Assembly: GCA_903896015.1 (NCBI GenBank)
Contig: CAITWF010000075.1
Span: 1-56,137, forward strand
Direction of reading: 5' to 3'
Source of the DNA: an uncultured Opitutia bacterium
GTDB taxonomy: Bacteria > Verrucomicrobiota > Verrucomicrobiia > Opitutales > Opitutaceae
Length of the DNA: 56,137 nucleotides
A program made the position numbers and the translations under genes. The notes under the pieces are model-generated. The model saw only the letters and a program-made list of their open reading frames with translations, did no database searches and had not been told where the DNA came from. How positions within the stretch are numbered: the stretch's first letter is position 1; every line of letters begins with the position of its first letter. Positions 37,703-45,139 of the stretch are shown here, piece after piece.

Positions 37703-37770
37703 CGCGAATCACGCGGATAGACACGAACGTCTGAGACCGATATTATTCGCGTTCATTCGCGTGATTCGCG
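37703..37770. repeat. Intergenic inverted-repeat element, copy 1
   Basis: The left arm (37703-37729) and right arm (37746-37770) are imperfect inverse copies. The 25-base right arm is identical to bases 39222-39246 in the spacer one gene upstream. The arms contain CGCGAATCACGCG and its inverse. It lies between hydA and the NCS1 gene and would form a long hairpin in the operon transcript. Confidence 0.88.
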
Positions 37771-37781
37771 CGCAGGTTTGG

Positions 37782-39164
37782 TCAAAAATGGCTTGGGTTC
37801 CTTTTGAGGAATTGGCCGCGGCCGAGTTTGCCGGTGAATTTGCCGTCGCGCGCGGCGACCTGGCCGCGGACGGTTACAACGCTCGCACGCCCCTCGAGCG
37901 GCCAGCCCTCGAACGCGCTGTAGTCGACCGCCATGTGCTGGGTCTTCACCGAAATTTTTCCGCGATACTTCGAATCGAAGACAACGAGGTCGGCATCGGC
38001 GCCCGGCTGAATCGCGCCTTTCTTTGGGAAAAGATCGAACTGCTTCGCGACGGCGGTGCTCGCGACGTTCACCATCGTATGGAGATCGATTTTTCCGCGC
38101 TTCACGCCGTAGGTGTAGAGCAGATTGATTCGCTCCTCGAGCGAAGGGATGCCGTTGGGGATCTTCGTGAAATCCGTTTTACCCATCGGCTTTTGCTTTT
38201 TGAAATCGAACGGCGCGTGGTCGGTGGCGACGGTGTTGACGAGTCCGTCGCGTAGACCGTTCCAGAGCACGGACTGGTTGCGGGCGTCGCGCAGCGGCGG
38301 CGACATCACATATTTCGCGCCTTCAAACTTCGGCTTCTCGGCGTAGGTTTTGTCGAGCGTAAGGTATTGGATGAGTGTCTCGATGCCGACGCGCACACCG
38401 CGTTGCCGCGCGGCGATCGCTTGGTCGAGGGCTTCTTTGCACGAGAGGTGGACGATGTAGGTCGCGGCGCCGGTGAGTTCCGCGAACGTCATCAAGTGGT
38501 GCACGCCCTCGGCCTCGACGGACGGCGGGCGGCTCTCGTGATGCTGGCCCGGATCGGTTTTGCCGGCGGCGAGGAGTTCCTTGCAGCGCTCAGCTACGAG
38601 CGTCTCGTTTTCGCAGTGCGCGGTGACGACTACGCCGAGTTCCTTCGCAAGCTTGAGCGTCCGGTAGAGTTCGGTGTCGTCGATCCCAAACGCGCCCTTG
38701 TAGGCGAGGAAGATTTTAAACGACGCGATTCCGCGCTTCACGATTTCGCGGAGTTGGACTTCAGATTTTTCGTCGAACTTCGTGACGCCCATGTGAAACG
38801 AGAAATCACACGCGCTCTTGCCGACGGCCTGGCTCATCCAGAGTTCAAAGGATTTCAGCGCGTCGTCTTGGCGCGCGGGGCAGCACATCTCGATCAGGGT
38901 CGTCGTGCCGCCAACGAGGGCGGCCTGTGAGCCGGTCTCGTACGTGTCCTTCGAAAAGGTGCCCATGAAAGGCAGGTAGATGTGGACGTGCGGATCGATG
39001 AAGCCGGGGAAGACGTATTTGCCTTTCGCGTCGATCACCTCGGTGCCAGCGGGCGCGGAGAGGTTGCGATCGATCTTGGTGATCGTTTCGTTCTCGCAAT
39101 AGATGTCGGCGACGTAGCGTGAATCGGCGGTGATGATTTCACCGTTTTTGATGAGGAGGGGCAT
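37782..39164 (-). CDS. hydA: Dihydropyrimidinase (D-hydantoinase family)
   Basis: A 460-residue zinc amidohydrolase that opens 5,6-dihydrouracil or dihydrothymine to N-carbamoyl-beta-amino acids. All metal ligands are at the canonical positions: His59 and His61 (DPHVHIY), the carboxylated Lys150 (ASFKIFLAYKG), His183 (TAHCEN), His239 (IVHLS) and Asp315 (ATDHAP). The ATG at 39164 (MPLLIKNGEI) was chosen because it gives this numbering and the usual length; an in-frame ATG 27 bases upstream adds unconserved residues. It follows mmsA by 93 bases and precedes the permease by 90. With PreA upstream, the dihydropyrimidinase role is more likely than a hydantoinase role. Confidence 0.95.
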   Translation of the reverse strand: MPLLIKNGEIITADSRYVADIYCENETITKIDRNLSAPAGTEVIDAKGKYVFPGFIDPHVHIYLPFMGTFSKDTYETGSQAALVGGTTTLIEMCCPARQDDALKSFELWMSQAVGKSACDFSFHMGVTKFDEKSEVQLREIVKRGIASFKIFLAYKGAFGIDDTELYRTLKLAKELGVVVTAHCENETLVAERCKELLAAGKTDPGQHHESRPPSVEAEGVHHLMTFAELTGAATYIVHLSCKEALDQAIAARQRGVRVGIETLIQYLTLDKTYAEKPKFEGAKYVMSPPLRDARNQSVLWNGLRDGLVNTVATDHAPFDFKKQKPMGKTDFTKIPNGIPSLEERINLLYTYGVKRGKIDLHTMVNVASTAVAKQFDLFPKKGAIQPGADADLVVFDSKYRGKISVKTQHMAVDYSAFEGWPLEGRASVVTVRGQVAARDGKFTGKLGRGQFLKRNPSHF

Positions 39165-39181
39165 GGCTGAAGAATTTGGCC

Positions 39182-39246
39182 CGCGATTCACGCAAGTGGG
39201 CGCGAATGTGAGAAGAATCTGTTCGCGTTCATTCGCGTGATTCGCG
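39182..39246. repeat. Intergenic inverted-repeat element, copy 2
   Basis: It has the same plan as 37703-37770: a decayed left arm (39182-39208) and a right arm (39222-39246) that is base-for-base identical over 25 bases to 37746-37770. In both copies AGGTTT follows within a few bases. It lies between mmsA and hydA. Confidence 0.88.
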
Positions 39247-39257
39247 GGAGGTTTGTC

Positions 39258-40748
39258 TTATTTCTTCCACACGTCGCCGACGTCGCCGCCGAACCAGCGC
39301 GAACTGACGACTTTTTGCTGCGTGTAGAACTGGATGCTTTCCTTCCCCTGGATGTGGAGGTCGCCGTAGAACGAGTCGTCCCACCCGGTGAAGGGGAACA
39401 TGGCCATCGTGGCGGGCACGCCGACGTTGACGCCGACCATGCCGGCTTTGACGCGCATCGAAAACTCGCGCGCGGCGCGGCCATTGTTGGTGAAGATCGC
39501 GGCGCCGTTGCCGAATGCGGACTTGTTCGCCTGCTCGATCGCGGCGTCGAGGTCATCCATGCGCATAACGTTGAGCACCGGCCCAAACACTTCCTCACGG
39601 GCGAGCGTCATATTGTGCTGCACGCCATCGACGATGGTGGCGCCTAGATAAAAGCCTTTCGGTGCATCGGAAATTTTCACGTCGCGACCGTCGGCGATCA
39701 GTTTGGCGCCTTCTTTCTCGCCGGTGGCGAGAAGGCTTAAGACGCGATCGCGATGGGCAGCGGTGATGACCGGACCCATGTCGGGCTGCGCGGCGCGATC
39801 GGTCGGGCCGACTTTGATCGCTTGCGCGGCCTTCACGAGATCGGGCAGCACGCGCTCGGCGGCGGCGCCGACGGTGATCGCAGTGGAGCCGGCCATGCAG
39901 CGCTCGCCGGCGCAGCCGAAGGCGGCAGTCGTGAGGTTTTCGACGGTCTTGCCGACGTCGGCGTCCGGCATGACGACGATGCAGTTCTTCGCGCCGCCAT
40001 TGGCCTGGACGCGTTTACCGTGTTTTGTGCCGGTGTCGTAAATGTATTTCGCGATCGGCGTGGAGCCGACGAACGAGATGGCCTTCACCTTCGGGTGCGT
40101 CAGCAGGCCGTCGACGACCGCACGCCCGCCGTGGACGATGTTAAACACGCCTTTTGGCAGGCCGGCCTGTTCAAGCAACTGGCCGAGGAGAATCGCGGTG
40201 AGCGGGACTTTCTCGCTCGGCTTGAGAACGAATGTGTTACCGCACGCGATCGCGGAAGGATACATCCAGAGCGGCACCATCGCGGGAAAGTTGAACGGCG
40301 TGATGCCGACGCAGACGCCGAGCGGCATGTTGATCGTTTCGCAATCGACGCCGCGCGCGATATTCTTGAGGGAGTCGCCGAAGAGCAGGGTAGGGATGCC
40401 GCACGCGTATTCGACGTTTTCGAGTCCGCGGAAAATTGAGCCGCGAGCCTCGGCGTGCGTCTTGCCGTGCTCGCGCGAGACCGTGCGGCAGAGGAGATCG
40501 AAATTTTGTTCAATGAGTTGGCGGTATTTGAAGAACACGCGGGCACGCTCGACGGGCGGCGTATCGCGCCACGCAGGAAACGCCGTCTGCGCGGCTTCGA
40601 CGGCGGCACTAACCTCAGCGAGACTGCCGGCGGGACACTCGGCGATGATGTCGCCGGTCGAGGGATTGAAAACGGGCGTGGTGGCGCCCGAGGGCGTCTG
40701 CCATTCGCCGCCGATGAAATTGGGGCAGGGGGTGAGCGTTTGATTCAT
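39258..40748 (-). CDS. mmsA: Methylmalonate-semialdehyde dehydrogenase (CoA-acylating)
   Basis: A 496-residue aldehyde dehydrogenase that turns malonate semialdehyde to acetyl-CoA, or methylmalonate semialdehyde to propionyl-CoA, with NAD and CoA and loss of CO2. It opens with the MMSDH-type NFIGGEW; the catalytic Cys284 is in GCAGERCMAGS. At the place where ordinary aldehyde dehydrogenases keep the general-base Glu, this protein has Asn250 (QANGGAKN), a diagnostic MMSDH feature. NITPFNFP-like PFNFPAMVPLWM is near 151-162. Its position between preA and hydA fits the last step of reductive pyrimidine degradation. Confidence 0.95.
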   Translation of the reverse strand: MNQTLTPCPNFIGGEWQTPSGATTPVFNPSTGDIIAECPAGSLAEVSAAVEAAQTAFPAWRDTPPVERARVFFKYRQLIEQNFDLLCRTVSREHGKTHAEARGSIFRGLENVEYACGIPTLLFGDSLKNIARGVDCETINMPLGVCVGITPFNFPAMVPLWMYPSAIACGNTFVLKPSEKVPLTAILLGQLLEQAGLPKGVFNIVHGGRAVVDGLLTHPKVKAISFVGSTPIAKYIYDTGTKHGKRVQANGGAKNCIVVMPDADVGKTVENLTTAAFGCAGERCMAGSTAITVGAAAERVLPDLVKAAQAIKVGPTDRAAQPDMGPVITAAHRDRVLSLLATGEKEGAKLIADGRDVKISDAPKGFYLGATIVDGVQHNMTLAREEVFGPVLNVMRMDDLDAAIEQANKSAFGNGAAIFTNNGRAAREFSMRVKAGMVGVNVGVPATMAMFPFTGWDDSFYGDLHIQGKESIQFYTQQKVVSSRWFGGDVGDVWKK

Positions 40749-40821
40749 AGGGATGTGTTGTCCTCTGCGGCTCGCTTGTAGAAGTGAGCGCGGAGTTCGG
40801 ACCAGGAGCGCGGTGACCGGC

Positions 40822-41955
40822 TTAGCCTTTCGACAGCGCGTCGGATTGCTTCACGAACTCGTCGCCGGTCCATTCGCCGTCACTCTTTACGACCTTAGAT
40901 GCAGTCGCGATGGCGGCGGCTTTCTGCGCGGCTTTGCGGGCGGTTTGTTTCGCGACGAGATCGGCGTGCGTAGTGAAGTAGGGCAGGCTCTTGCCTTTGA
41001 AATCGGCGAGCGTCTCGAATTTGTGCTTCGCCATAAAGGCGAGGAGTTGGTCCTGCATTGGCTTCACGCATTCGTAGCCGAACTTCATTACGCCGGTGCA
41101 GACTTGCACGGTGTCGGAGCCGAGGAGGATGAATTGCGCGGCGTCTTCGCCGGTCTCCACACCGCCGAGTCCCGAAAGCGAGCGACCGGGGAATTCCTTT
41201 TGGATCATGGTCGCAAGTTCCATCACCATGCGGAGGGCGATCGGTTTGACGGCTTTCGACGAGTAGCCGCCGGGCGTGGTGTAGCCCTCGACACATGGAT
41301 CGGGTCGGAGCGTGTCGAGGTTGATGCTCGTGACGCTGCGGATCGTGTTGATCGCGCTGAGGCCGGTGGCACCGCCGCGGAGCGCGGCGCGGCCGGGTTC
41401 CTCGATGTGCGTGATATTGGGCGTCATTTTTGCCCAGACGGGGAGCTTGGTGGCGGACTTCACCCAGCCGCAGACCTCCTCGAGAATGTCGGGGTCCTGG
41501 CCCATCGCGGCACCCATCTTGCGTTCGGGCAGACCGTGCGGACACGAGAAGTTGAGTTCGAACGAATCGACGCCGGCGGCTTCGCAGCGCTGCACGAGTT
41601 CGATCCAGCGGTCCTTGTTATATTCCTCCATGATGGAGGCGATGAGCGCGCCGGCGGGCTGACCGTCCTTGCATTTTTTGAATTCGTCCTCCCACAAGTG
41701 AAACGGCCGATCGCTGATCAGTTCGATGTTTTCCCAGCCGATGACTTCGCCGCTGAGCGCGTGGAGCTTGGCGTAGCGCGGGGTGACGTTGACGACCTTT
41801 GACGCGTCGAGGCTGACGGTCTTGGCGATGACGGCGCCCCAGCCTTCTTTGAACGCGCGGTTAATGACGCTCAGGTTGGTGCCCGGAGGGCCGGAGCCGA
41901 TGACAAACGGGTTGGGGAGCTTGAGGCCGTCGACGGTCGTGACGAGTGTAGGCAT
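40822..41955 (-). CDS. preA: Dihydropyrimidine dehydrogenase catalytic subunit PreA, lacking the ferredoxin domain
   Basis: A 377-residue FMN-binding TIM-barrel protein that reduces uracil or thymine at the 5,6 double bond. The barrel runs from about residue 3 to 305, with the catalytic-loop Cys138 in ELNFSCPHG, GQDPDILEEVCGWV (152-165) and the FMN-phosphate segment SGLGGVETGEDA (261-272), all as in mammalian DPD. Usual PreA is about 411 residues and ends in a domain with two 4Fe-4S clusters; here residues 340-377 are an Ala/Lys/Asp-rich tail without any CXXCXXC motif. No PreT flavoprotein gene lies in the window. It is the first gene of the minus-strand pyrimidine series and diverges from the amidohydrolase gene. 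Confidence 0.93.
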   Translation of the reverse strand: MPTLVTTVDGLKLPNPFVIGSGPPGTNLSVINRAFKEGWGAVIAKTVSLDASKVVNVTPRYAKLHALSGEVIGWENIELISDRPFHLWEDEFKKCKDGQPAGALIASIMEEYNKDRWIELVQRCEAAGVDSFELNFSCPHGLPERKMGAAMGQDPDILEEVCGWVKSATKLPVWAKMTPNITHIEEPGRAALRGGATGLSAINTIRSVTSINLDTLRPDPCVEGYTTPGGYSSKAVKPIALRMVMELATMIQKEFPGRSLSGLGGVETGEDAAQFILLGSDTVQVCTGVMKFGYECVKPMQDQLLAFMAKHKFETLADFKGKSLPYFTTHADLVAKQTARKAAQKAAAIATASKVVKSDGEWTGDEFVKQSDALSKG

Positions 41956-41965
41956 AATCGAGTGG

Positions 41966-41983
41966 GTTAACTGCGTTAACTGA
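41966..41983. promoter_or_regulatory. Tandem GTTAACTG half-sites upstream of preA
   Basis: Two adjacent 9-base units, GTTAACTGC and GTTAACTGA, start 10 bases upstream of the preA ATG. Each contains the palindrome GTTAAC. A second partly symmetric site, GTAGTAACTGCTAC, lies near 42067-42080 in the same 185-base divergent gap. These could bind a regulator of both transcripts, or be chance; no regulator gene is present nearby. Confidence 0.35.
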
Positions 41984-42140
41984 TCGGTGCGATCGAGCGC
42001 CGTGGTGCCTCTGGGCGCAGGCTTCCGCCAACCATTCGCGTGAAGAACTGCGTAGAAACGGCGCTAGTAGTAACTGCTACGAATGAAAATGTGGTGGATG
42101 CAGAGGGACTTTCCAATCACAAACCTGCGTCAGCTCCCAC

Positions 42141-43400
42141 ATGACCTTGCTGCTTGAGCCGCGGCGCACGATCGCCGATTTGATGGAATTACGCGCCCTC
42201 ACCGGTAACGAAAACGGTGCGCAGCGCGTGGCGTTTACGCCCGTCTGGGTGGCGACTCGCGCATGGCTCCGTAAAAAACTCGAAGCGATTCCGGGCTTGG
42301 AAATGCACACGGACGCGGCGGGCAATTTCTGGGCGACGCTGCGCGGCGAGTGCGGGGAGGCGCTGTTGATCGGTGGGCACATGGACTCGGTGCCGAATGG
42401 CGGCTGGCTCGATGGCTGCCTTAACGTGCTGGCTGGCGTGGAGATCTTGCGGCGTCTTCACGCGCAGTATGCCGGCCGGCCACCCGTGACGGTCCGACTC
42501 GTCGATTGGGCGGACGAGGAAGGCGCGCGGTTTGGGAAAAGTTTGTTCGGCTCCTCCGCGTGCGCGGGCTCGCTCGCCATGGACGAAGCGCGCGGGCTGA
42601 AGGACAAGGGAGGCATCACGCTCCCCGACGCGCTGGCGAACGTAGGCGTGCAGTTTCAACGGGTGAAGGACAGCGGCGTGGAACTAAAAAACGCTGCGGC
42701 CTACCTCGAACTGCACATCGAGCAGGGCCCGGTGCTGCTCGATCTCGATTTGCCCCTCGGCGCGGTGCTGGGAACCTTCGGCGTTGAGCGCCACGCGATC
42801 ACCTTTCACGGGCAGGCTGCGCATTCAGGCAGCACGCCGATGAACCGCCGCAAGGACGCGTTGCTCGCCGCCGCGAAGATGAGCGAGGAGATTTACCGGA
42901 TCGCCGCGCGCAGCGGCAACGGCGTCTGCACGATCGGTTCGTGCACGACAAAGCCGGGGATTGTGACGAGCGTCGTCGAGGAATGCCGCATCACCCTCGA
43001 CCAACGCCATCTCGATTCAGCGTCGCTCGCGGCGATGTTGCGCGAGGCGAGGGAAGCGAGCGAGCGCTTCGCACGCGAGGGTAACGTGCGCGTCGCGTGG
43101 GAACGCCTTTGGCAGATTGATCCACGGCCGTTTCATCCGGAATTGATCGCGCTGTGCGACGAGGCGATCATGGAAACCTGCGGCGTGTCGCACCGATTGC
43201 CGTCGGGCCCGCTGCACGATGCGGCGGAAGTCTGCGGCGCGGGCGTGCCGACGGTGATGATGTTTGTGCAGAGCCTCCACGGAATTTCCCACAACAAGAT
43301 CGAGGACACGAAGGAGGCGCACCTCGAAGCGTGCGTCATGGCCTTCGACCGGCTCGCCGACAAGGCGATCGCGTGGATCCACAATCCGCTTCGCCGATGA
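42141..43400 (+). CDS. M20-type amidohydrolase, probable beta-ureidopropionase
   Basis: A 419-residue metal-dependent hydrolase of the N-carbamoyl-L-amino acid hydrolase/allantoate amidohydrolase/beta-ureidopropionase family. Metal-site motifs: GGHMDSVPNGGWLDG (His80, Asp91), DWADEEGARFG (Glu126/Glu127), LELHIEQGP (His192) and SHNKIEDT (His near 384). The small dimerisation domain lies between about 212 and 328. Divergent from preA and next to a dihydropyrimidinase series, it most likely cleaves N-carbamoyl-beta-alanine to beta-alanine, CO2 and ammonia. Allantoate or carbamoyl-amino acid hydrolysis cannot be excluded by sequence. Its stop overlaps the next start by 4 bases (ATGA). Confidence 0.92.
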   Translation: MTLLLEPRRTIADLMELRALTGNENGAQRVAFTPVWVATRAWLRKKLEAIPGLEMHTDAAGNFWATLRGECGEALLIGGHMDSVPNGGWLDGCLNVLAGVEILRRLHAQYAGRPPVTVRLVDWADEEGARFGKSLFGSSACAGSLAMDEARGLKDKGGITLPDALANVGVQFQRVKDSGVELKNAAAYLELHIEQGPVLLDLDLPLGAVLGTFGVERHAITFHGQAAHSGSTPMNRRKDALLAAAKMSEEIYRIAARSGNGVCTIGSCTTKPGIVTSVVEECRITLDQRHLDSASLAAMLREAREASERFAREGNVRVAWERLWQIDPRPFHPELIALCDEAIMETCGVSHRLPSGPLHDAAEVCGAGVPTVMMFVQSLHGISHNKIEDTKEAHLEACVMAFDRLADKAIAWIHNPLRR

Positions 43401-43705
43401 TCGCGCTCGCCGTCCAACCGATGTTTCATGCGCTTGCGCCCGTCCGGGTCCCGCTGGCGCAGATGGCGACGCATGTCTTCGATCAGGCCGGCATTTGCGC
43501 GGCGATTATGCTGACGATCACGGGCATGGGCTTGCACTGGCATCTGCCGCGGCACCGGATGTCGATGGAGGAGCGGATGAAGGACGGCAAGATGACGGAG
43601 GACGAGGCGCGCCGGCAGATCGCGTTTTACGCGTGGTGCGCGCCGATCGCGACCATCCTGGGCGTCATCGTGCTGTTCGCCGTGCTGTTCGACATCACGA
43701 GTTGA
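43397..43705 (+). CDS. Small two-helix membrane protein of unknown function
   Basis: A 102-residue protein whose ATG overlaps the amidohydrolase stop by 4 bases and whose stop directly abuts the transporter's GTG. Two membrane helices are likely (about 31-48, AGICAAIMLTITGMGLHW; about 76-98, FYAWCAPIATILGVIVLFAV), joined by a charged loop with RMSMEERMKDGKMTEDEARR. I do not recognise a family. Tight spacing on both sides argues that it is real and is made with the two neighbours, perhaps as an accessory to the transporter. Confidence 0.72.
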   Translation: MIALAVQPMFHALAPVRVPLAQMATHVFDQAGICAAIMLTITGMGLHWHLPRHRMSMEERMKDGKMTEDEARRQIAFYAWCAPIATILGVIVLFAVLFDITS

Positions 43706-45088
43706 GTGGCCGGCGCGATCGTTCTGGCATCGCGCGGGCGGCGTGGATTTGGTGAACCGGTGGTCAACGGTCCGACATTTCGCGAGGCGCTGCGCTTCTG
43801 GCTGAAGCTCGGGTTGATCAGCTTCGGCGGGCCGACCGGCCAGATCGCGATCATGCACGCGGAGCTGGTCGAAAAAAAGAGATGGATCGGCGAGCAGCGG
43901 TTTCTCCACGCGCTGAATTTCTGCATGCTGCTGCCGGGGCCGGAGGCGACGCAGCTCGCGACGTATTGCGGCTGGTTGTTGCATCGCACATGGGGCGGCA
44001 TCGCGGCCGGTGTTCTGTTCGTGCTGCCGTCGGCGGTGCTGCTATGGACGCTGAGTTTTGTCTACGCGCGCTTCGGTGCCGTGCCGTGGATCGCGGCGAT
44101 TTTCTACGGACTCAAACCGGCGGTGACGGCGATCGTGGCTGTGGCGGTGATTCGGATCGGACAACGCGCACTAAAGAACGGCGTCATGTGGGGCGTCGCG
44201 GCGGTGGCGTTCGCGGCGCTTTTTTTTCTGACGGTGCCGTTTCCGATCATCGTGGCGGGCGCGGCGATCGTGGGAGCGCTCGGCTCGAAGTGGCGCGCGT
44301 TGCCCTCGAGGCGCTTGGAGGACCCGGGGAGAGAAAGTGCGTTGGGGGCAACGCGCTCAACCTCGGAAGCAGTGATCGATGACGCGCACGCGTCACCGTT
44401 GCACACACAGCCGTCATGGACGCGCGCGGCAAAAGTCGCCGCCGTGTGCTTGGTGTTGTGGTGGGCGCCGGTGTTCGTGGCGGCGGCTTGGCAGGGGTGG
44501 GGTGGCGTGCTGGCGCGCGAGGGGGTGTTTTTCAGCAAGGCGGCGATGGTGACGTTTGGCGGGGCTTACGCAGTGCTGCCGTATGCCGGCCAGCAGGCGG
44601 TGGAAAATTTTCACTGGCTGACCGCTCCGCAGATGCTCGACGGACTCGGGCTCGCGGAGACGACGCCAGGGCCGCTCATCATGGTGGTGCAGTTCGTCGG
44701 ATTTCTCGGCGGGTGGAACCAGCCCGGCACGCTGAGCCCGCTGGCGATGGCGACGCTCGGTGCGGCGATCACGACGTGGACGACGTTCGTGCCGTGCTTT
44801 CTGTGGATTTTTCTCGGGGCGCCGCACGTCGAGCAGCTGCGTGGGAACGCGCGGGTGGGCAGCGCACTGGCAACGGTCACGGCGGCGGTCGTCGGCGTGG
44901 TGCTGAATCTCGCGGTGTGGTTCGGGCTGCACGTGTTTTTCCCGCGCGGCGCGTCGGCGGGCGTGATCGATTGGTTTGCGGTCGCGGTAAGTGCGGTGGC
45001 GTTTGCGGCGATGCAGTTTTTCCGCGTTGGCATCATTCCGATCGTGGTGGCGAGCGGGGCGGTCGGACTCGCGTGGAGTTTAGTATAG
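43706..45088 (+). CDS. chrA: Chromate-type (CHR family) ion transporter
   Basis: A 460-residue long-chain CHR protein made of two homologous membrane domains (about 22-195 and 238-460). The N-terminal domain shows the signature ISFGGPTGQIAIMHAELVEKKRWI split by a short gap and LPGPEATQLA; the second has VTFGGAYAVLPY and ETTPGPLIMVVQFVGF. Known members export chromate, though many have unknown anions. The GTG at 43706 lies immediately after the preceding stop; a second GTG at 43760 is possible. It forms an apparent operon with the amidohydrolase and small membrane protein, so the substrate could be an anion from pyrimidine breakdown rather than chromate. Confidence 0.9.
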   Translation: MAGAIVLASRGRRGFGEPVVNGPTFREALRFWLKLGLISFGGPTGQIAIMHAELVEKKRWIGEQRFLHALNFCMLLPGPEATQLATYCGWLLHRTWGGIAAGVLFVLPSAVLLWTLSFVYARFGAVPWIAAIFYGLKPAVTAIVAVAVIRIGQRALKNGVMWGVAAVAFAALFFLTVPFPIIVAGAAIVGALGSKWRALPSRRLEDPGRESALGATRSTSEAVIDDAHASPLHTQPSWTRAAKVAAVCLVLWWAPVFVAAAWQGWGGVLAREGVFFSKAAMVTFGGAYAVLPYAGQQAVENFHWLTAPQMLDGLGLAETTPGPLIMVVQFVGFLGGWNQPGTLSPLAMATLGAAITTWTTFVPCFLWIFLGAPHVEQLRGNARVGSALATVTAAVVGVVLNLAVWFGLHVFFPRGASAGVIDWFAVAVSAVAFAAMQFFRVGIIPIVVASGAVGLAWSLV

Positions 45089-45137
45089 GGGCGCGGCTCG
45101 TCCGCGCCCATCGCATACGGGCGCGCACGAGGCGCGC
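45089..45137. terminator. Two hairpins between convergent genes
   Basis: The first is GGGCGCGG CTCGT CCGCGCCC (45089-45109), a perfect 8-base stem that starts right at the transporter stop. The second is GCGCGC ACGAG GCGCGC (45121-45137). Neither has a U-tract. They sit between two convergent genes and may act as bidirectional terminators or transcript-end stabilisers. Confidence 0.5.
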
Positions 45138-45139
45138 AA

